Below are positions 8,559 to 18,013 of a stretch of 64,000 nucleotides of DNA, piece after piece. Numbering within the stretch: position 1 is the stretch's first letter; every line of letters begins with the position of its first letter. Position numbers and translations under genes: made by a program. Origin of the DNA: Planctomycetaceae bacterium (GTDB lineage: Bacteria; Planctomycetota; Phycisphaerae; Phycisphaerales; SM1A02); assembly GCA_947490615.1 (NCBI GenBank), contig CANLHK010000003.1:124001-188000 (forward strand), in the 5' to 3' direction. The notes under the pieces are model-generated. The model saw nothing but the letters and a program-made list of their open reading frames with translations. It was not told where the DNA came from and ran no database searches.

Positions 8559-11183
8559 TCAGTCGGCTTCGTCGTGAAAGCGCAACGCGTCGCTGTCGGC
8601 GTCGGAGTTGTCGACGAGGCTCTCAAAGACGGTGTTCGAGCGTTCGGCTTCGTCACGAATCTGCTTCATGCGCTGCCACTCGTCCATGGTGACCACGACC
8701 TCGCGGGCCTGCGAACCCTTGTGTTCACCGAGGATTCCCGCCAAACCCATGAGGTCGACGAGGCGCGATGCTCGCCCGTAGCCGATGGCGAGTCGGCGTT
8801 GCAGCAACGAAACGCTGCCGCGGCCCGACTCGATGATGACCTCGACAGCCTTGTCGAAGAGCGGGTCTTCCTTCGCTCCCGCCATGCCGCCATCGCCCTC
8901 GCCTGAGCCGTCGCCCTTGCCGGCGCTCTTGGCGCGAATGGTCATCAACTGTCGCTCAAAGTTCTGCGTCGCGACGGTCTTGAGAAACTTCACCACGCCG
9001 CGTGCTTCCTTGTCGTCGACAAGCGTGCCTTGGCAACGACGCGCTTCGGTCTGTGTTGGAGTGACCACGAGCATGTCGCCCTGGCCAAGCAGCAACTCCG
9101 CGCCCTTCTGATCGAGCACGATGCGGCTGTCGGTTCCTGACGCAACCTTGAAGGCGACACGGCAGGGCATGTTCGACTTGATGAGTCCCGTGACCACGGT
9201 CGCTTGCGGGCGCTGCGTCGCAAGAATCAGATGGATGCCGACGGCGCGTGCCTTCTGCGCGATGCGCACAATGAAGTGCTCGACTTCCTTGTCGGTCATC
9301 ATGAGATCGGCGAGCTCGTCGATCACGAAGACCATGTACGGCATCTTCTTGGGGATCTTCGCCCAGTCGGCATCGTCGGCTGGGCGCATCCGCTCGCGCA
9401 GTTCGACCTCGCCGAGTTCATTGAAGCTCTTGATGTCGCGCACGCCTGCTTCACGCAGGAGTTCGTAGCGCTCGTCCATCTTGGTCACGGCCCATTCCAA
9501 GATCGCGGCAGCGCGCGCCATCTCAGTGACGACGGGACAGGCGAGGTGCGGAATCTCCGCAAACTGCGCCATTTCCACCATCTTCGGATCCACGAGCACG
9601 AGCTTGAGCTCATCAGGACGCTTCGTGTAGAGGAAGCTCATGATGATCGTGTTCATGCACACGCTCTTGCCCGAACCCGTCGTGCCCGCGATGAGCATGT
9701 GCGGCATTCGCGCGAGGTCGAGCACCAAGGGCTCGCCCGCGGAGTCCTTGCCCATGAACATCGGGAGCATCATCGAAGCCGCGTGGCCGCTCGACATCAG
9801 TTCCTTGAGACGGACCTTTTCCTTTTGGCGGTTGGGCACTTCGATGCCGACCGCGGTGCGTCCCGCCATGTTGGGGATGATGCGAACATTCTGCACCGTG
9901 AGCGCGCGGGCAACATCCTTGGCGATCGTCTCAAGCCGCGCGACGCGCGTGCCTTCTTCGAGTTCGACCGAGTAGACCGTGACCACGGGGCCGCACTCCA
10001 TCTCGGAGATCTCGCCGTTGATGCCGTAGGTCTTGAGCGCCTTGGTGAGGATCACCGCTTGCTCTTGGACGAACTCCTCCATGCGCTGCGAGTAGTTGCC
10101 TTCGGGCTCTTCCAGGAGATCGAGCTTGGGGAAGAGGTAGCCCGTGTAGTCGGGTGTGCGCGGGATGTCGTTGTCGTTCGCCTTCTTCGCGGGCGACTTG
10201 GTGTTCATCTTGACGGGGAGCATGGCGATCTTCTGACGAAGCGCGTCGTCGGAGAGGGCTGTGCGCTCTTCGTCGTCATCGTCTTCAAGCTCGAGTTGTG
10301 GCTCGTCCTCGTCGTCGATCGAGTCTTCTTCCTCCTCGGCCTCTGCGTCTGCGATTTCGTTGGTCGTGTCGAGGTCGTCGTCGCTCTCGTTCGTGCAGTC
10401 CTCGGCTTCGTCATCGAGCACTGCAGTTGCCGAGCTCGTTGCCGTCGAGGCAGCGCTCTTGCGGGCACGCGAGGTGCGAGGACCCGCTGCCAGTGCAGGC
10501 TGCGGGAACATCGAACGCACGCGCTCTCGCAGCGCTCCAACCAGTCCTGCCCAGTCGGATTTCCACAGCGGCGAGAGGAAACTCAAGGAGTTCGTGATCG
10601 CGCTCGGAAGCATGGCCACGATCGTGTCGGCCATGACAATCGCGCCAATGGCGAGCATCATCAGAAAGAGCAGCGAAGCGCCCAGGCCGAAGTGTTCATG
10701 CAACTCGAGTGAGAGCGAAAGCGGAACCAATCCAGCTTGGTAGCCCGCGACAGGACCAACGCCAGGAAACCACTCGTGGTGCAGTCCGCCGATGGCCAAC
10801 ATCATCACGCTCGCGCCGATCAGACGCACAAAGGGATGCGTGAGCGTGCGTCCCATCGCGATGAAGCCGAGCAGCGTGCCGAGATAGCAGAGCGGGATCC
10901 ACACGCCGACACCAAGGACTTCGTAGAGGCGATGCGCGATCGCTGCGCCGAATCGCCCGCAGAGGTTGAGCGGTGGTTCGTTGGGAACCGCGACCGACAT
11001 CGAGGGCGGGTCCGCTGAGTTGAAGCTCGCGAGCGCAAGCACCACGATGGCGAATCCACCCGCGGCAAGAACCCACGCAGCACGAAGCCATGCGAGATCG
11101 ATACCGAGAAATGGTGAAGAGGAATCCGTAGCGTTCCCCGACGCGCGCGCGCGCGACGAGGCGTTCCGAGCAGGCGTAGACAT
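8559..11183 (-). CDS. ftsK: DNA translocase FtsK/SpoIIIE
   Basis: This is a septum-located hexameric motor that pumps DNA during cell division. The ATG at 11183 gives 874 residues. The N-terminal part (about 30-200) has four or so membrane helices. A strongly acidic linker (about 256-307, Asp/Glu runs) follows, and then the motor with Walker A AGTTGSGKS (499-507) and Walker B VFVIDELADLMM. The C-terminal winged-helix gamma domain is present (GRGSVSLLQRRLAIGYGRA), which reads KOPS-type sites. The acidic linker replaces the Pro/Gln-rich linker of E. coli. It is divergent from the fatty-acid genes with only about 60 nt between. Confidence 0.95.
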   Translation of the reverse strand: MSTPARNASSRARASGNATDSSSPFLGIDLAWLRAAWVLAAGGFAIVVLALASFNSADPPSMSVAVPNEPPLNLCGRFGAAIAHRLYEVLGVGVWIPLCYLGTLLGFIAMGRTLTHPFVRLIGASVMMLAIGGLHHEWFPGVGPVAGYQAGLVPLSLSLELHEHFGLGASLLFLMMLAIGAIVMADTIVAMLPSAITNSLSFLSPLWKSDWAGLVGALRERVRSMFPQPALAAGPRTSRARKSAASTATSSATAVLDDEAEDCTNESDDDLDTTNEIADAEAEEEEDSIDDEDEPQLELEDDDDEERTALSDDALRQKIAMLPVKMNTKSPAKKANDNDIPRTPDYTGYLFPKLDLLEEPEGNYSQRMEEFVQEQAVILTKALKTYGINGEISEMECGPVVTVYSVELEEGTRVARLETIAKDVARALTVQNVRIIPNMAGRTAVGIEVPNRQKEKVRLKELMSSGHAASMMLPMFMGKDSAGEPLVLDLARMPHMLIAGTTGSGKSVCMNTIIMSFLYTKRPDELKLVLVDPKMVEMAQFAEIPHLACPVVTEMARAAAILEWAVTKMDERYELLREAGVRDIKSFNELGEVELRERMRPADDADWAKIPKKMPYMVFVIDELADLMMTDKEVEHFIVRIAQKARAVGIHLILATQRPQATVVTGLIKSNMPCRVAFKVASGTDSRIVLDQKGAELLLGQGDMLVVTPTQTEARRCQGTLVDDKEARGVVKFLKTVATQNFERQLMTIRAKSAGKGDGSGEGDGGMAGAKEDPLFDKAVEVIIESGRGSVSLLQRRLAIGYGRASRLVDLMGLAGILGEHKGSQAREVVVTMDEWQRMKQIRDEAERSNTVFESLVDNSDADSDALRFHDEAD

Positions 11184-11244
11184 GGCCGAGATATCGGCGT
11201 TTGACGCGGGAACAGGCCAGTTCTCGTCGTGGTACCTTCTCGCC

Positions 11245-11652
11245 ATGCACTTCCAACTCGTCGACCAGTTCCTCGAGCTCACCGAGACTTCGGCTGTGGC
11301 GATCAAGAATGTGACCGCCGCGGAGGAGTACCTGCAGGATCACTTCCCTGGCTTCCCCGTGTTGCCTGGTGTGTTCATGGTGGAAGCGCTCACCCAAGCC
11401 GCGCGCGCGGTGCTCGAGAAGCGCGGGCTTGATCGGATGGTGCTCGGCGAGGTCAAGGCGCTCCGCTACGGCAGCTTCGTTCGCCCTGGCGAGAGCCTCA
11501 AAGTCGAGGTGACGCTTGAGAAAGTCACCACGGAAGGCCGCGCGGTCTTCAAGGCGCAAGGTACTGTCCTAAAGGGACTTGCCACAGACCAGCCGCGCAG
11601 CGAAACGGCTGTTTCGGGTCGCCTTATACTGCGCCCCCTTCAGAACGGCTAG
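11245..11652 (+). CDS. fabZ: FabZ-like (3R)-hydroxyacyl-ACP dehydratase (hotdog fold)
   Basis: This probable dehydratase acts on acyl chains bound to carrier protein. The 135-residue protein has the core motif HFPGFPVLPGVFMVEALTQA. His33 and Glu47 sit at the catalytic positions of FabZ. The usual N-terminal HRYPFLLVDR is reduced to FQLVDQFLEL, so it is divergent. An earlier ATG at 11182 is in frame but would overlap the ftsK start region. It is followed 47 nt later by an acyl carrier protein and then a second hotdog dehydratase, suggesting one lipid-making unit. Confidence 0.8.
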   Translation: MHFQLVDQFLELTETSAVAIKNVTAAEEYLQDHFPGFPVLPGVFMVEALTQAARAVLEKRGLDRMVLGEVKALRYGSFVRPGESLKVEVTLEKVTTEGRAVFKAQGTVLKGLATDQPRSETAVSGRLILRPLQNG

Positions 11653-11699
11653 CCGCAGGACGCAGCTGGCAGAGGACTAAGTGACGGGAGCCCCGACCG

Positions 11700-12116
11700 A
11701 TGGAGACCATGATGGCCAAGAGCCGCGAAGATATCGAAGCCGATGTGCGTGATGTGCTTGTGGATGCCCTCGGCGTCGACGAGGACGATGTGGTGCCGAC
11801 GGCAACCCTCAAGGGTGACCTCGGCGCAGAGAGCATTGATTACCTCGACATCGTCTTCCGACTCGAGAAGAAGTTCTCGCTGCCCGAGAAGCCCTTCAAG
11901 ATCGCGCAAGGCGAATTGTTCCCTGAGAACCTGATGACCGATCCCTCGCTCGTCGAGGGAGGCAAGGTCACCGCCAAGGGCATCGCGCTCCTGAAGACCA
12001 AGGTTCCGCATGTCGATGTGTCCGAGTTCGAGAAGAACCCCGAGATCTCCAAGCTCCCCAATCACTTCACGGTGAAGAGCCTGTGCGATTTCACGCAGCG
12101 CAAGCTGTCGGCGTAA
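11700..12116 (+). CDS. acyl carrier protein, long form
   Basis: This is a carrier protein that would hold acyl chains on a phosphopantetheine arm. The 138-residue protein is clearly longer than AcpP (about 78). The attachment motif is DLGAESIDYLD, with Ser45 as the modified residue. The N-terminal helix EDIEADVRDVLVDALGVDEDDV is typical. An insertion of roughly 50 residues between helix II and the C-terminal segment TVKSLCDFTQRKL makes it unusual. An alternative ATG at 11709 would remove three residues. Its position between two dehydratase-like genes implies a dedicated partner role, though that is inference. Confidence 0.82.
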   Translation: METMMAKSREDIEADVRDVLVDALGVDEDDVVPTATLKGDLGAESIDYLDIVFRLEKKFSLPEKPFKIAQGELFPENLMTDPSLVEGGKVTAKGIALLKTKVPHVDVSEFEKNPEISKLPNHFTVKSLCDFTQRKLSA

Positions 12117-12174
12117 GCCGCGCGACACCGCGCGGGTCCCTCTTCTTGCCTTCGATCGAGCGGAGTTCTCTCGC

Positions 12175-12693
12175 ATGCGTTGGATGTGGATCGATCAAGT
12201 CATCGCCTTCGAGCCGCGCAAGCGACTCGTTGCTGTGAAGTGCGTTTCGCTCGCCGAAGAGCATCTGCACCAGCACTTCGCGGCCAAAGGTGACCTGCCG
12301 CCACGCCCTGTGATGCCGAGCTCGCTCTTGCTTGAGGGCATGGCGCAAACCGCAGGAATCCTCGTGGGAAGCGTGCACGACTTCCGTGAGAAGGTCGTGC
12401 TGGCCAAGGTGGCCTCCGCCGTCTTTGACCGCGACATCCTGCCTGGCGAGACGGTTCGCTACGACGCCACCATTGAGCGCATGGATGACATGGGTGCGAG
12501 CGCCGTTGGCGTGATCGATCGATTTTCCTTCGTCGACAACAGTTGGGCGCCCGTTGGTCGCGTCGAGTTGATGTTCAGCCACCTTGATCAGAATCGCGCA
12601 GGGACGGAGTTCCCCGAGGAGAACTTCGTCTTCGGTGAGAACTTCCGCACGCTCCTTGAAGGAGCTGGGCTGAAGCGTTTCACGGCACGCTGA
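12175..12693 (+). CDS. second FabZ/FabA-type hotdog dehydratase-like protein
   Basis: The 172-residue hotdog protein carries EHLHQHF, then PRPVMPSSLLLEGMAQTAG. This puts His34 and Glu54 at the FabZ-type catalytic positions. The Gly-Pro-Gly segment of FabZ is altered (LPPRPVMPSS), and the motif spacing is six residues longer than in the first dehydratase. It may therefore process a different chain or act as a heterodimer partner of the upstream protein. It follows the carrier protein by 58 nt and ends the small unit. No ketosynthase or reductase lies beside it. Confidence 0.75.
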   Translation: MRWMWIDQVIAFEPRKRLVAVKCVSLAEEHLHQHFAAKGDLPPRPVMPSSLLLEGMAQTAGILVGSVHDFREKVVLAKVASAVFDRDILPGETVRYDATIERMDDMGASAVGVIDRFSFVDNSWAPVGRVELMFSHLDQNRAGTEFPEENFVFGENFRTLLEGAGLKRFTAR

Positions 12694-13066
12694 GTGCCGC
12701 GCGCTGCCATTCTTGAAAGCCAAAAACGACACGACCCCGCGCGTCGACGGGGTCGTGTCCAGCTGTCAAAGCGGGACGGGGTGCTCCTCAGCCGCCCCGT
12801 CCCGACGGAGTCGTTGGAGCCCTGTCCGGGGAGGCAATCCGGTGCAGGGCCGATCCAAGATTCGAGTTCGTCCACAGGTCCGTTTCAACCAGTGGGCGCC
12901 GCCGAAGTCGTCGGGGGTCGCGGAGTCCCTTACGCAACCGTCGACCTTGAAACATCGAATGCTCAGGCATGCGAAGCAAGCGCATGACTCGATGAGGTCA
13001 ACACCGAGTTCCAGTCGTGCGGTCTGTGCGGGTTGCGGCGGGGGGAGGCTGCCTTAGTATGCGTCG
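12694..13066. other. intergenic region with two strong hairpins
   Basis: This 373-nt gap holds a perfect 12-bp stem (12728-12739 with 12748-12759). A 10-bp GC stem follows (12772-12781 with 12795-12804). The first has an A5 run on its left side, so as a terminator it reads better on the minus strand; neither has a T-tract on the + strand. From 12805 to 13066 I see no coding frame with a good start and no known RNA motif. The region probably ends the dehydratase unit and carries the coaD promoter. Confidence 0.5.
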
Positions 13067-13624
13067 GTGGCCCGACACTTTGCCATCTACACCGGCTCGT
13101 TTGATCCCATCAGCTACGGCCACCTCGACATCCTGCGTCGCAGCCGAGGGCTGTTCGACGAGGTCGTCCTAGCCATCGGCCGCAACCCCAACAAGGAAGC
13201 GCTCTTTAGCTTTGATGAACGCATGGCGCTTGCCCGCGCGCTTGTCGCGGAGCTCATGGCCAAAGAACCAGCAGGGGCTCCTGTGCGCGTCGAGCACTAC
13301 ACGGGGCTGACGGTGGACTACGCCAGGTCCGTCGGCGCCTGCGCGATCGTGCGGGGCATTCGCAACATCACCGACCTCGCTTCCGAGTGCCAACTCGCGA
13401 TCACCAACCGACAAGTCGCAGGGATCGAGACTGTCTTCATCGTCACGGGCGAGAGCTTCGCTTACACGAGCTCAAGCCTCATCAAGCAGATCGCCGCGCT
13501 CGGCGGTTCACTCGATGCGCTCGCGACCTTGGTTCCGCCCGCCGTCGTCGAAGCGCTGCGCGCCAAGCGTTCCGATCCCACCAATCCCATCGGCAAACTC
13601 GCCCGTGATGGGCTCGTGGAGTAG
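13067..13624 (+). CDS. coaD: phosphopantetheine adenylyltransferase
   Basis: This enzyme makes dephospho-CoA from 4'-phosphopantetheine and ATP, the fourth step of CoA synthesis. The GTG start gives 185 residues, about 20 longer than most CoaD at the C-terminus. The nucleotidyltransferase motif is YTGSFDPISYGHLDIL, with the T/HxGH-type active site. VRGIRNITDLASE and the YTSSSLIKQIA segment also match CoaD. It is 60 nt upstream of the degenerate metallo-beta-lactamase gene and near panB, so two CoA-pathway genes lie in one cluster. Confidence 0.94.
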   Translation: MARHFAIYTGSFDPISYGHLDILRRSRGLFDEVVLAIGRNPNKEALFSFDERMALARALVAELMAKEPAGAPVRVEHYTGLTVDYARSVGACAIVRGIRNITDLASECQLAITNRQVAGIETVFIVTGESFAYTSSSLIKQIAALGGSLDALATLVPPAVVEALRAKRSDPTNPIGKLARDGLVE

Positions 13625-13683
13625 CGCGAGGGCGCCCGTGCGCCGTTCCGATCTTCGCCCGTTCCTTCTGATTGCTTCTCCTC

Positions 13684-14367
13684 ATGTCTGCCACCGTTCG
13701 CGTCATCTCTCTTGGCACTCTCGCAGCGAATCCCCATTGGGGTGAACGGGGCGCTGTGCGGCCCGCGCATGCGACGACCTCGCTCGTGGTGGCGGGAAAT
13801 GCGAAGATCTTGGTCGATCCATCGCTTCCTCCGCAAGTGATCGTGCCGCGGCTTGTCGAGCGCGCGGGCATCGGACCTGATGAGATCACCCATGTCTTTC
13901 TCACCTGCCTCCATCCGACGCATCGGCGTGGGATTCTCGCGTTTGAGAAGGCGCAGTGGCTCGTCTGTGAGCGCGAGCGCGAGGCGATCGGCATTCAGTT
14001 GGTCGCGTCGCTCAAGGAAGCGCACGCCGCTGGCGACGACGACTTGGTCAAGACGCTTGGTCACGAAGTCGCCGTCGTGCAGCGCACCGTCGCAGCGCCC
14101 GATCGGATCGCGGCGGGTGTTGACCTCTTTCCACTTCCAGGCGCCACACCAGGACTCGCGGGATTGCTGCTTCCAACGACGGGCGCCACGACGCTCATTG
14201 CGGGTGATGCCGTCGCCACCGTGGAGCACCTCGCGGCGGGACAGGTGATTTCGCCTTGTTACGACCTCGAAGCCGCGCGTGAGAGCTTCTCGGAAGCACT
14301 CGAGATCGCGGACTGGATTGTCTGCGGACGCGACAACATCGTGCCCAACCAGTCGCGCCGCTTCTAG
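13684..14367 (+). CDS. metallo-beta-lactamase-fold protein with altered metal site
   Basis: The 227-residue protein has the overall MBL order: a leader strand, the HxHxDH region, GxTPG and GD motifs. Key residues are changed. The usual T-H-x-H-x-D-H reads TCLHPTH (residues 74-80), so the first His is Cys75 and the Asp is Thr79. The His of the next motif is Ala154 in LPGATPG. Asp175 in IAGDAV is kept. It therefore probably lacks a normal two-zinc centre or binds metal differently. It lies between coaD and panB on the same strand with short gaps. The function is unknown. Confidence 0.72.
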   Translation: MSATVRVISLGTLAANPHWGERGAVRPAHATTSLVVAGNAKILVDPSLPPQVIVPRLVERAGIGPDEITHVFLTCLHPTHRRGILAFEKAQWLVCEREREAIGIQLVASLKEAHAAGDDDLVKTLGHEVAVVQRTVAAPDRIAAGVDLFPLPGATPGLAGLLLPTTGATTLIAGDAVATVEHLAAGQVISPCYDLEAARESFSEALEIADWIVCGRDNIVPNQSRRF

Positions 14368-14399
14368 AAGCGTGCGGACCACGGGTATCATCGCCGCCC

Positions 14400-15320
14400 A
14401 TGAAGCCGAGCAGCACGAGTCCTTCTCCAGTGAGCGCTCCAGCAGACTCGCGCGACGCGTGGGCAGGTCCCGATCCGACCAAGGCTCCCGTTACGGTGCG
14501 GTCACTCCTGCGCGCGATGCGCGAGAAGAAGACCTTTGCCGCGCTGACTTGTTACGACGCCACAATGGCGCGCTGGCTCGAGCGCGCGGGCGTTCCAGTT
14601 CTGCTCGTGGGCGATACGGCTGCTGAGGTCATTCTCGGCTATCCCAACACACTGCACGCGCCGCTGGATTTCCTCATCACGCTGACGGCCGCGGTGAAGC
14701 GGGGCGCGCCGCGTTGTCTGGTCATGGCCGACATGCCGTTCATGAGCTATCAAGCGTGCGAAGCCGAAGGCGTGCGCAATGCGGGACGGTTCATGACCGA
14801 GGGGACCGCCGACGCCGTGAAGCTTGAGGTCGACGCCTCGTTCGCGCCATTGGTGAAGAGCATGGCGCGCGCGGGAATCCCCGTCGTCGCGCACATCGGC
14901 TCGCGTCCGCAGCATGCCAAGCAGGTCGGTGGCTATGTCTCGGCGGGCAAGACTGCCGACGACGCCGTGAAGATTCTCGCCGACGCCGACGCGATGCTTG
15001 GTGCGGGTGCCACGATGCTGCTCGTCGAGGCGACGCCCGTCGAAGTCACCGAGGAAATCGTCCGCCGCTCAAGCGTCCCCGTGATCGGTTGCGGCGCTGG
15101 TCCTGTATGCCACGGTCAGGTGGTCGTGACCCACGACCTTCTCGGGCTCACCGATCGGCAGCCGCCGTTTGCGCTGCCCATCGTCGCGCTCGGGAAGCAG
15201 CTTGCCGAGATGGCCGATACATGGAAGCAGCGCGTCAAGTCAGGGACGCTCGGCGAGCATCCCTACGCCTTGGCAGACGACGAGCGGATTGAGTTCTTCA
15301 GACGGATCGGGCGCGCGTAG
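14400..15320 (+). CDS. panB: 3-methyl-2-oxobutanoate hydroxymethyltransferase
   Basis: This enzyme transfers a hydroxymethyl group from methylene-THF to ketoisovalerate, the first committed step to pantothenate. The 306-residue protein has the PanB signatures ALTCYDATMARWLERAG, VLLVGDTAAEVILGY and MADMPFMSYQ. It also has KLEVDA, AHIGSRPQH and IGCGAGPVCHGQVVV, with the magnesium and catalytic residues in place. About 30 N-terminal residues rich in Ser/Pro precede the domain. Its linkage to coaD suggests local grouping of CoA genes. The methylene-THF need links to the folate-type enzyme at 22.2 kb only in a general metabolic sense. Confidence 0.95.
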   Translation: MKPSSTSPSPVSAPADSRDAWAGPDPTKAPVTVRSLLRAMREKKTFAALTCYDATMARWLERAGVPVLLVGDTAAEVILGYPNTLHAPLDFLITLTAAVKRGAPRCLVMADMPFMSYQACEAEGVRNAGRFMTEGTADAVKLEVDASFAPLVKSMARAGIPVVAHIGSRPQHAKQVGGYVSAGKTADDAVKILADADAMLGAGATMLLVEATPVEVTEEIVRRSSVPVIGCGAGPVCHGQVVVTHDLLGLTDRQPPFALPIVALGKQLAEMADTWKQRVKSGTLGEHPYALADDERIEFFRRIGRA

Positions 15321-15479
15321 TCATCCGTTGCAACCGCCGCCGCGCCGCCCGCAAAGAAGCGCGTCCTGAACGGGACCATGTCAGAGTTGCTCGACGCGCG
15401 TGGCGAACCAGATCGATGAAACCGCAGTAGGCCCGCGGCGTGAAACACAGACCGTGATGGAAAGACCGAAGGACAGCCC

Positions 15480-17141
15480 ATGAAGAATTTCCCATTCGTT
15501 GGTCCAAGCGTTGTCGTGGTGGTCGCAGGAGGAGTGGCCCTCGTCGCCTCGCCGATGATTGTGCGCCGCTCGCACGATGCGCAAGCGTCGGCGCAGATTG
15601 CCCAGGCCTCACTCGTGCTCGCGCAAGACGCGCTTCCCGACGACGAGACCAGCCCAAGTGCCACGCCGCGCGACGGCGAGACCTCCGCGCCAACCGCGCG
15701 CACGCCGAATCGTGCGCCGGTGCATGAACCGATTCTTGAGCAGATCAACCGCGCCAATCGCGCCATCGCCAAACTCGTCGAGCCCAGCGTGGTCCATGTG
15801 AGCGCGCAAAACGAACAGCGCCGCGGCAACTACATCGCTCCCTACGCCTCAAGCGGATCAGGTTGGATCTGGGATGAGGCTGGGCACATTGTCACCAACG
15901 CCCATGTGATCGAAGGCGCGAATCGCTTGCAAGTGCAGTTCTTTGACGGAGAGTTGCGCGATGCCGAGCTCGTCGGGCTTGATCTGCGCACCGACATCGC
16001 CGTGATCAAGGTTTCGTCGGAAGGCATTCATCCATCGTTGCGCGGCGATTCGGCGTTCGTGGAGCAAGGTGACATGGTCTACGCCTTTGGCTCACCCTTT
16101 GACTTTCGCTTCTCGATGTCCGCAGGCATCGTGTCGGGACTCGGGCGCAGCACTGCGCTCGACAACATCGACTACCAGAACTTCATCCAGACCGACGCAG
16201 CGATCAATCCAGGAAACTCAGGTGGTCCGCTCACCGATGTTCGTGGGCGCGTGATCGGTATGAACACCGCGATCGCGACCAATCCAGGGAGCACCGCAGG
16301 GCAGGCGCAGTTTGCAGGCATCGGCTTGGCGATTCCGATGTCGATGATTGAGTCGACTGTCACGCAGCTCATCGAGACGGGCGAAGTCCGCAAGGGCTAC
16401 CTCGGTGTCGAGGTGCTCTCGCTTGACCAAGTTCGCTTTGGCCGCACGCCCTATCGAAGCGTCCTCGACCACTTCAAGGGTGAGGGTGCGATGCTTGGTC
16501 GCGTGACCGAAGGATCTCCTGCGGAAGCCGCGGGCTTTCACCCTGGCGACATCATTCTCTCCATTGACGGCCAGAAGGTCGGCAGCGATCGAGCCGTGCG
16601 TGCCATCGTGAGTTCGCGCAGTCCTGGTGATGCGGTGCGCTTTGAACTCTGGCGCATCGCCGAAGACGCGCCTTCCGCGTCGACCGAGCCGAGTGCCACT
16701 TCAAACACAGCATCCGAGGGGCAACGACTCGAACTCACCGCCACGCTCGCGCAGCTTGATGTGAGCGCGAATCTCGCCCCGACGCTTCCAGGTGCGCTGG
16801 CCACGGCGGGCGCCACCGAATTCGTCACCGCGACGGCCGATCGCGCCAAAGCGCTCGGCGTGCCGTTTCGCCGCGGAGTCCTGATCGAACAAGTCACGCA
16901 AGGAAGCGATCTCGCCTCGGCGGTCCCGCCAGGCAGCGCGATCACCGCGATCTTCAACCAACCCATCGGTAGTGTCGACGAGATGTACACGCGGTTTGCC
17001 CGCGCGCTCGACGGCATGAGCATGCGCCGCATGCGCAACGGTGGCCCAAGCATGGTGGAAGTTCCGCTGACCATCACCGTTCCTGATGGGCGGATGCTGC
17101 AGATCCTCGTGCCCTGTCCACTCCGACTCCCGAACGGGTAG
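15480..17141 (+). CDS. htrA: HtrA/DegQ-type periplasmic serine protease with PDZ domains
   Basis: This is an exported quality-control protease. The 553-residue protein has an N-terminal hydrophobic segment (about 8-24) that anchors or exports it. A trypsin-like domain follows with His142 (TNAHVI), Asp172 (LRTDIAVI) and Ser247 (NPGNSGGPL). A PDZ domain covers about residues 330-400. A second, weaker PDZ-like part comes after a Ser/Thr-rich stretch (about 395-430), with [14 protein letters not shown] and [15 protein letters not shown]. The final part is divergent. It precedes the OppF-like gene by 14 nt. Confidence 0.92.
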   Translation: MKNFPFVGPSVVVVVAGGVALVASPMIVRRSHDAQASAQIAQASLVLAQDALPDDETSPSATPRDGETSAPTARTPNRAPVHEPILEQINRANRAIAKLVEPSVVHVSAQNEQRRGNYIAPYASSGSGWIWDEAGHIVTNAHVIEGANRLQVQFFDGELRDAELVGLDLRTDIAVIKVSSEGIHPSLRGDSAFVEQGDMVYAFGSPFDFRFSMSAGIVSGLGRSTALDNIDYQNFIQTDAAINPGNSGGPLTDVRGRVIGMNTAIATNPGSTAGQAQFAGIGLAIPMSMIESTVTQLIETGEVRKGYLGVEVLSLDQVRFGRTPYRSVLDHFKGEGAMLGRVTEGSPAEAAGFHPGDIILSIDGQKVGSDRAVRAIVSSRSPGDAVRFELWRIAEDAPSASTEPSATSNTASEGQRLELTATLAQLDVSANLAPTLPGALATAGATEFVTATADRAKALGVPFRRGVLIEQVTQGSDLASAVPPGSAITAIFNQPIGSVDEMYTRFARALDGMSMRRMRNGGPSMVEVPLTITVPDGRMLQILVPCPLRLPNG

Positions 17142-17155
17142 CATCGCGCGTGCTC

Positions 17156-18013
17156 ATGAGCACCGCCAAGACTGACCAACCGATTCTGCTCGAGGTGAAG
17201 AACCTCAAGACCTGGTTCCCTGTGCGCCGCGGCTTGCTGCAGCGCACCGTTGGTCATGTGAAGGCCGTCGACGATGTGAGCTTCTTCGTGCGTCGCGGCG
17301 AGACGCTCGGTCTCGTTGGCGAGTCGGGCTGTGGAAAGACCACGGTCGGTCGCACCATCCTGCGACTCATTAGCAACAGCGGCGGCGAAGTGCGCTTCGA
17401 CGGTAAGGATGTCCTTGCTGCGGGCGCGCTCGAGTTGCGCAACCTGCGTCGGCAGATGCAGATCATCTTCCAGGATCCAGGCGGCAGCCTCAATCCGCGC
17501 ATGCGCGTTGGTCGCATCATCGGTGAGCCACTTGAAGTGCACGGTCTGACTAAGAGTGACGACGAGACGCGCGAGCGTGTCGGTGAGCTCCTCGTGAAGT
17601 GTGGATTGTGGAAGCAGGCCGCGGATCGATATCCCCACGAGTTCAGCGGCGGGCAACGGCAACGCATCGGGATCGCCCGCGCGCTCTCGCTGAACCCGCG
17701 GCTCATCGTCTGCGACGAGCCGACGAGCGCGCTTGATGTCTCGATCCAATCGCAGATCCTCAATCTGCTCTCGGATCTGCAGCAGGAAATGGGCTTGTCC
17801 TACCTCTTCATCTCCCATGACATGGCGGTGATTCACCACATCTGCGATCGAATCGCCGTCATGTACAACGGCAAGATCGTCGAGGAGGGATCGCGCGAGC
17901 AGATCATCTCGTCACCGCAGCACGAGTACACGCAGGCGTTGTTGTCCGCCGTGCCTGAAGCGGATCCTCGCAGCAAGAAGCAGCGGATCAAATCCGCCAA
18001 CGCTCGGATGTGA
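17156..18013 (+). CDS. oligopeptide/dipeptide ABC transporter ATPase, OppF type
   Basis: This is the ATP-binding subunit of a peptide import ABC system. The ATG at 17156 gives 285 residues. Walker A is GESGCGKTT (55-63), the signature is [14 protein letters not shown] and Walker B is [12 protein letters not shown]. The OppF-specific sections are [30 protein letters not shown] and the [16 protein letters not shown] ending. No permease, binding protein or OppD gene is adjacent, so the partners must be elsewhere. A GTG two codons upstream is also possible. The next gene overlaps its stop by 4 nt (GTGA). Confidence 0.9.
   Translation: MSTAKTDQPILLEVKNLKTWFPVRRGLLQRTVGHVKAVDDVSFFVRRGETLGLVGESGCGKTTVGRTILRLISNSGGEVRFDGKDVLAAGALELRNLRRQMQIIFQDPGGSLNPRMRVGRIIGEPLEVHGLTKSDDETRERVGELLVKCGLWKQAADRYPHEFSGGQRQRIGIARALSLNPRLIVCDEPTSALDVSIQSQILNLLSDLQQEMGLSYLFISHDMAVIHHICDRIAVMYNGKIVEEGSREQIISSPQHEYTQALLSAVPEADPRSKKQRIKSANARM

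Noticed and set aside
9204-10712. 502-codon open frame on the + strand opposite ftsK
   Set aside because: It is antisense to a well-defined FtsK motor and has a low-complexity His/Arg/Glu composition typical of shadow frames.
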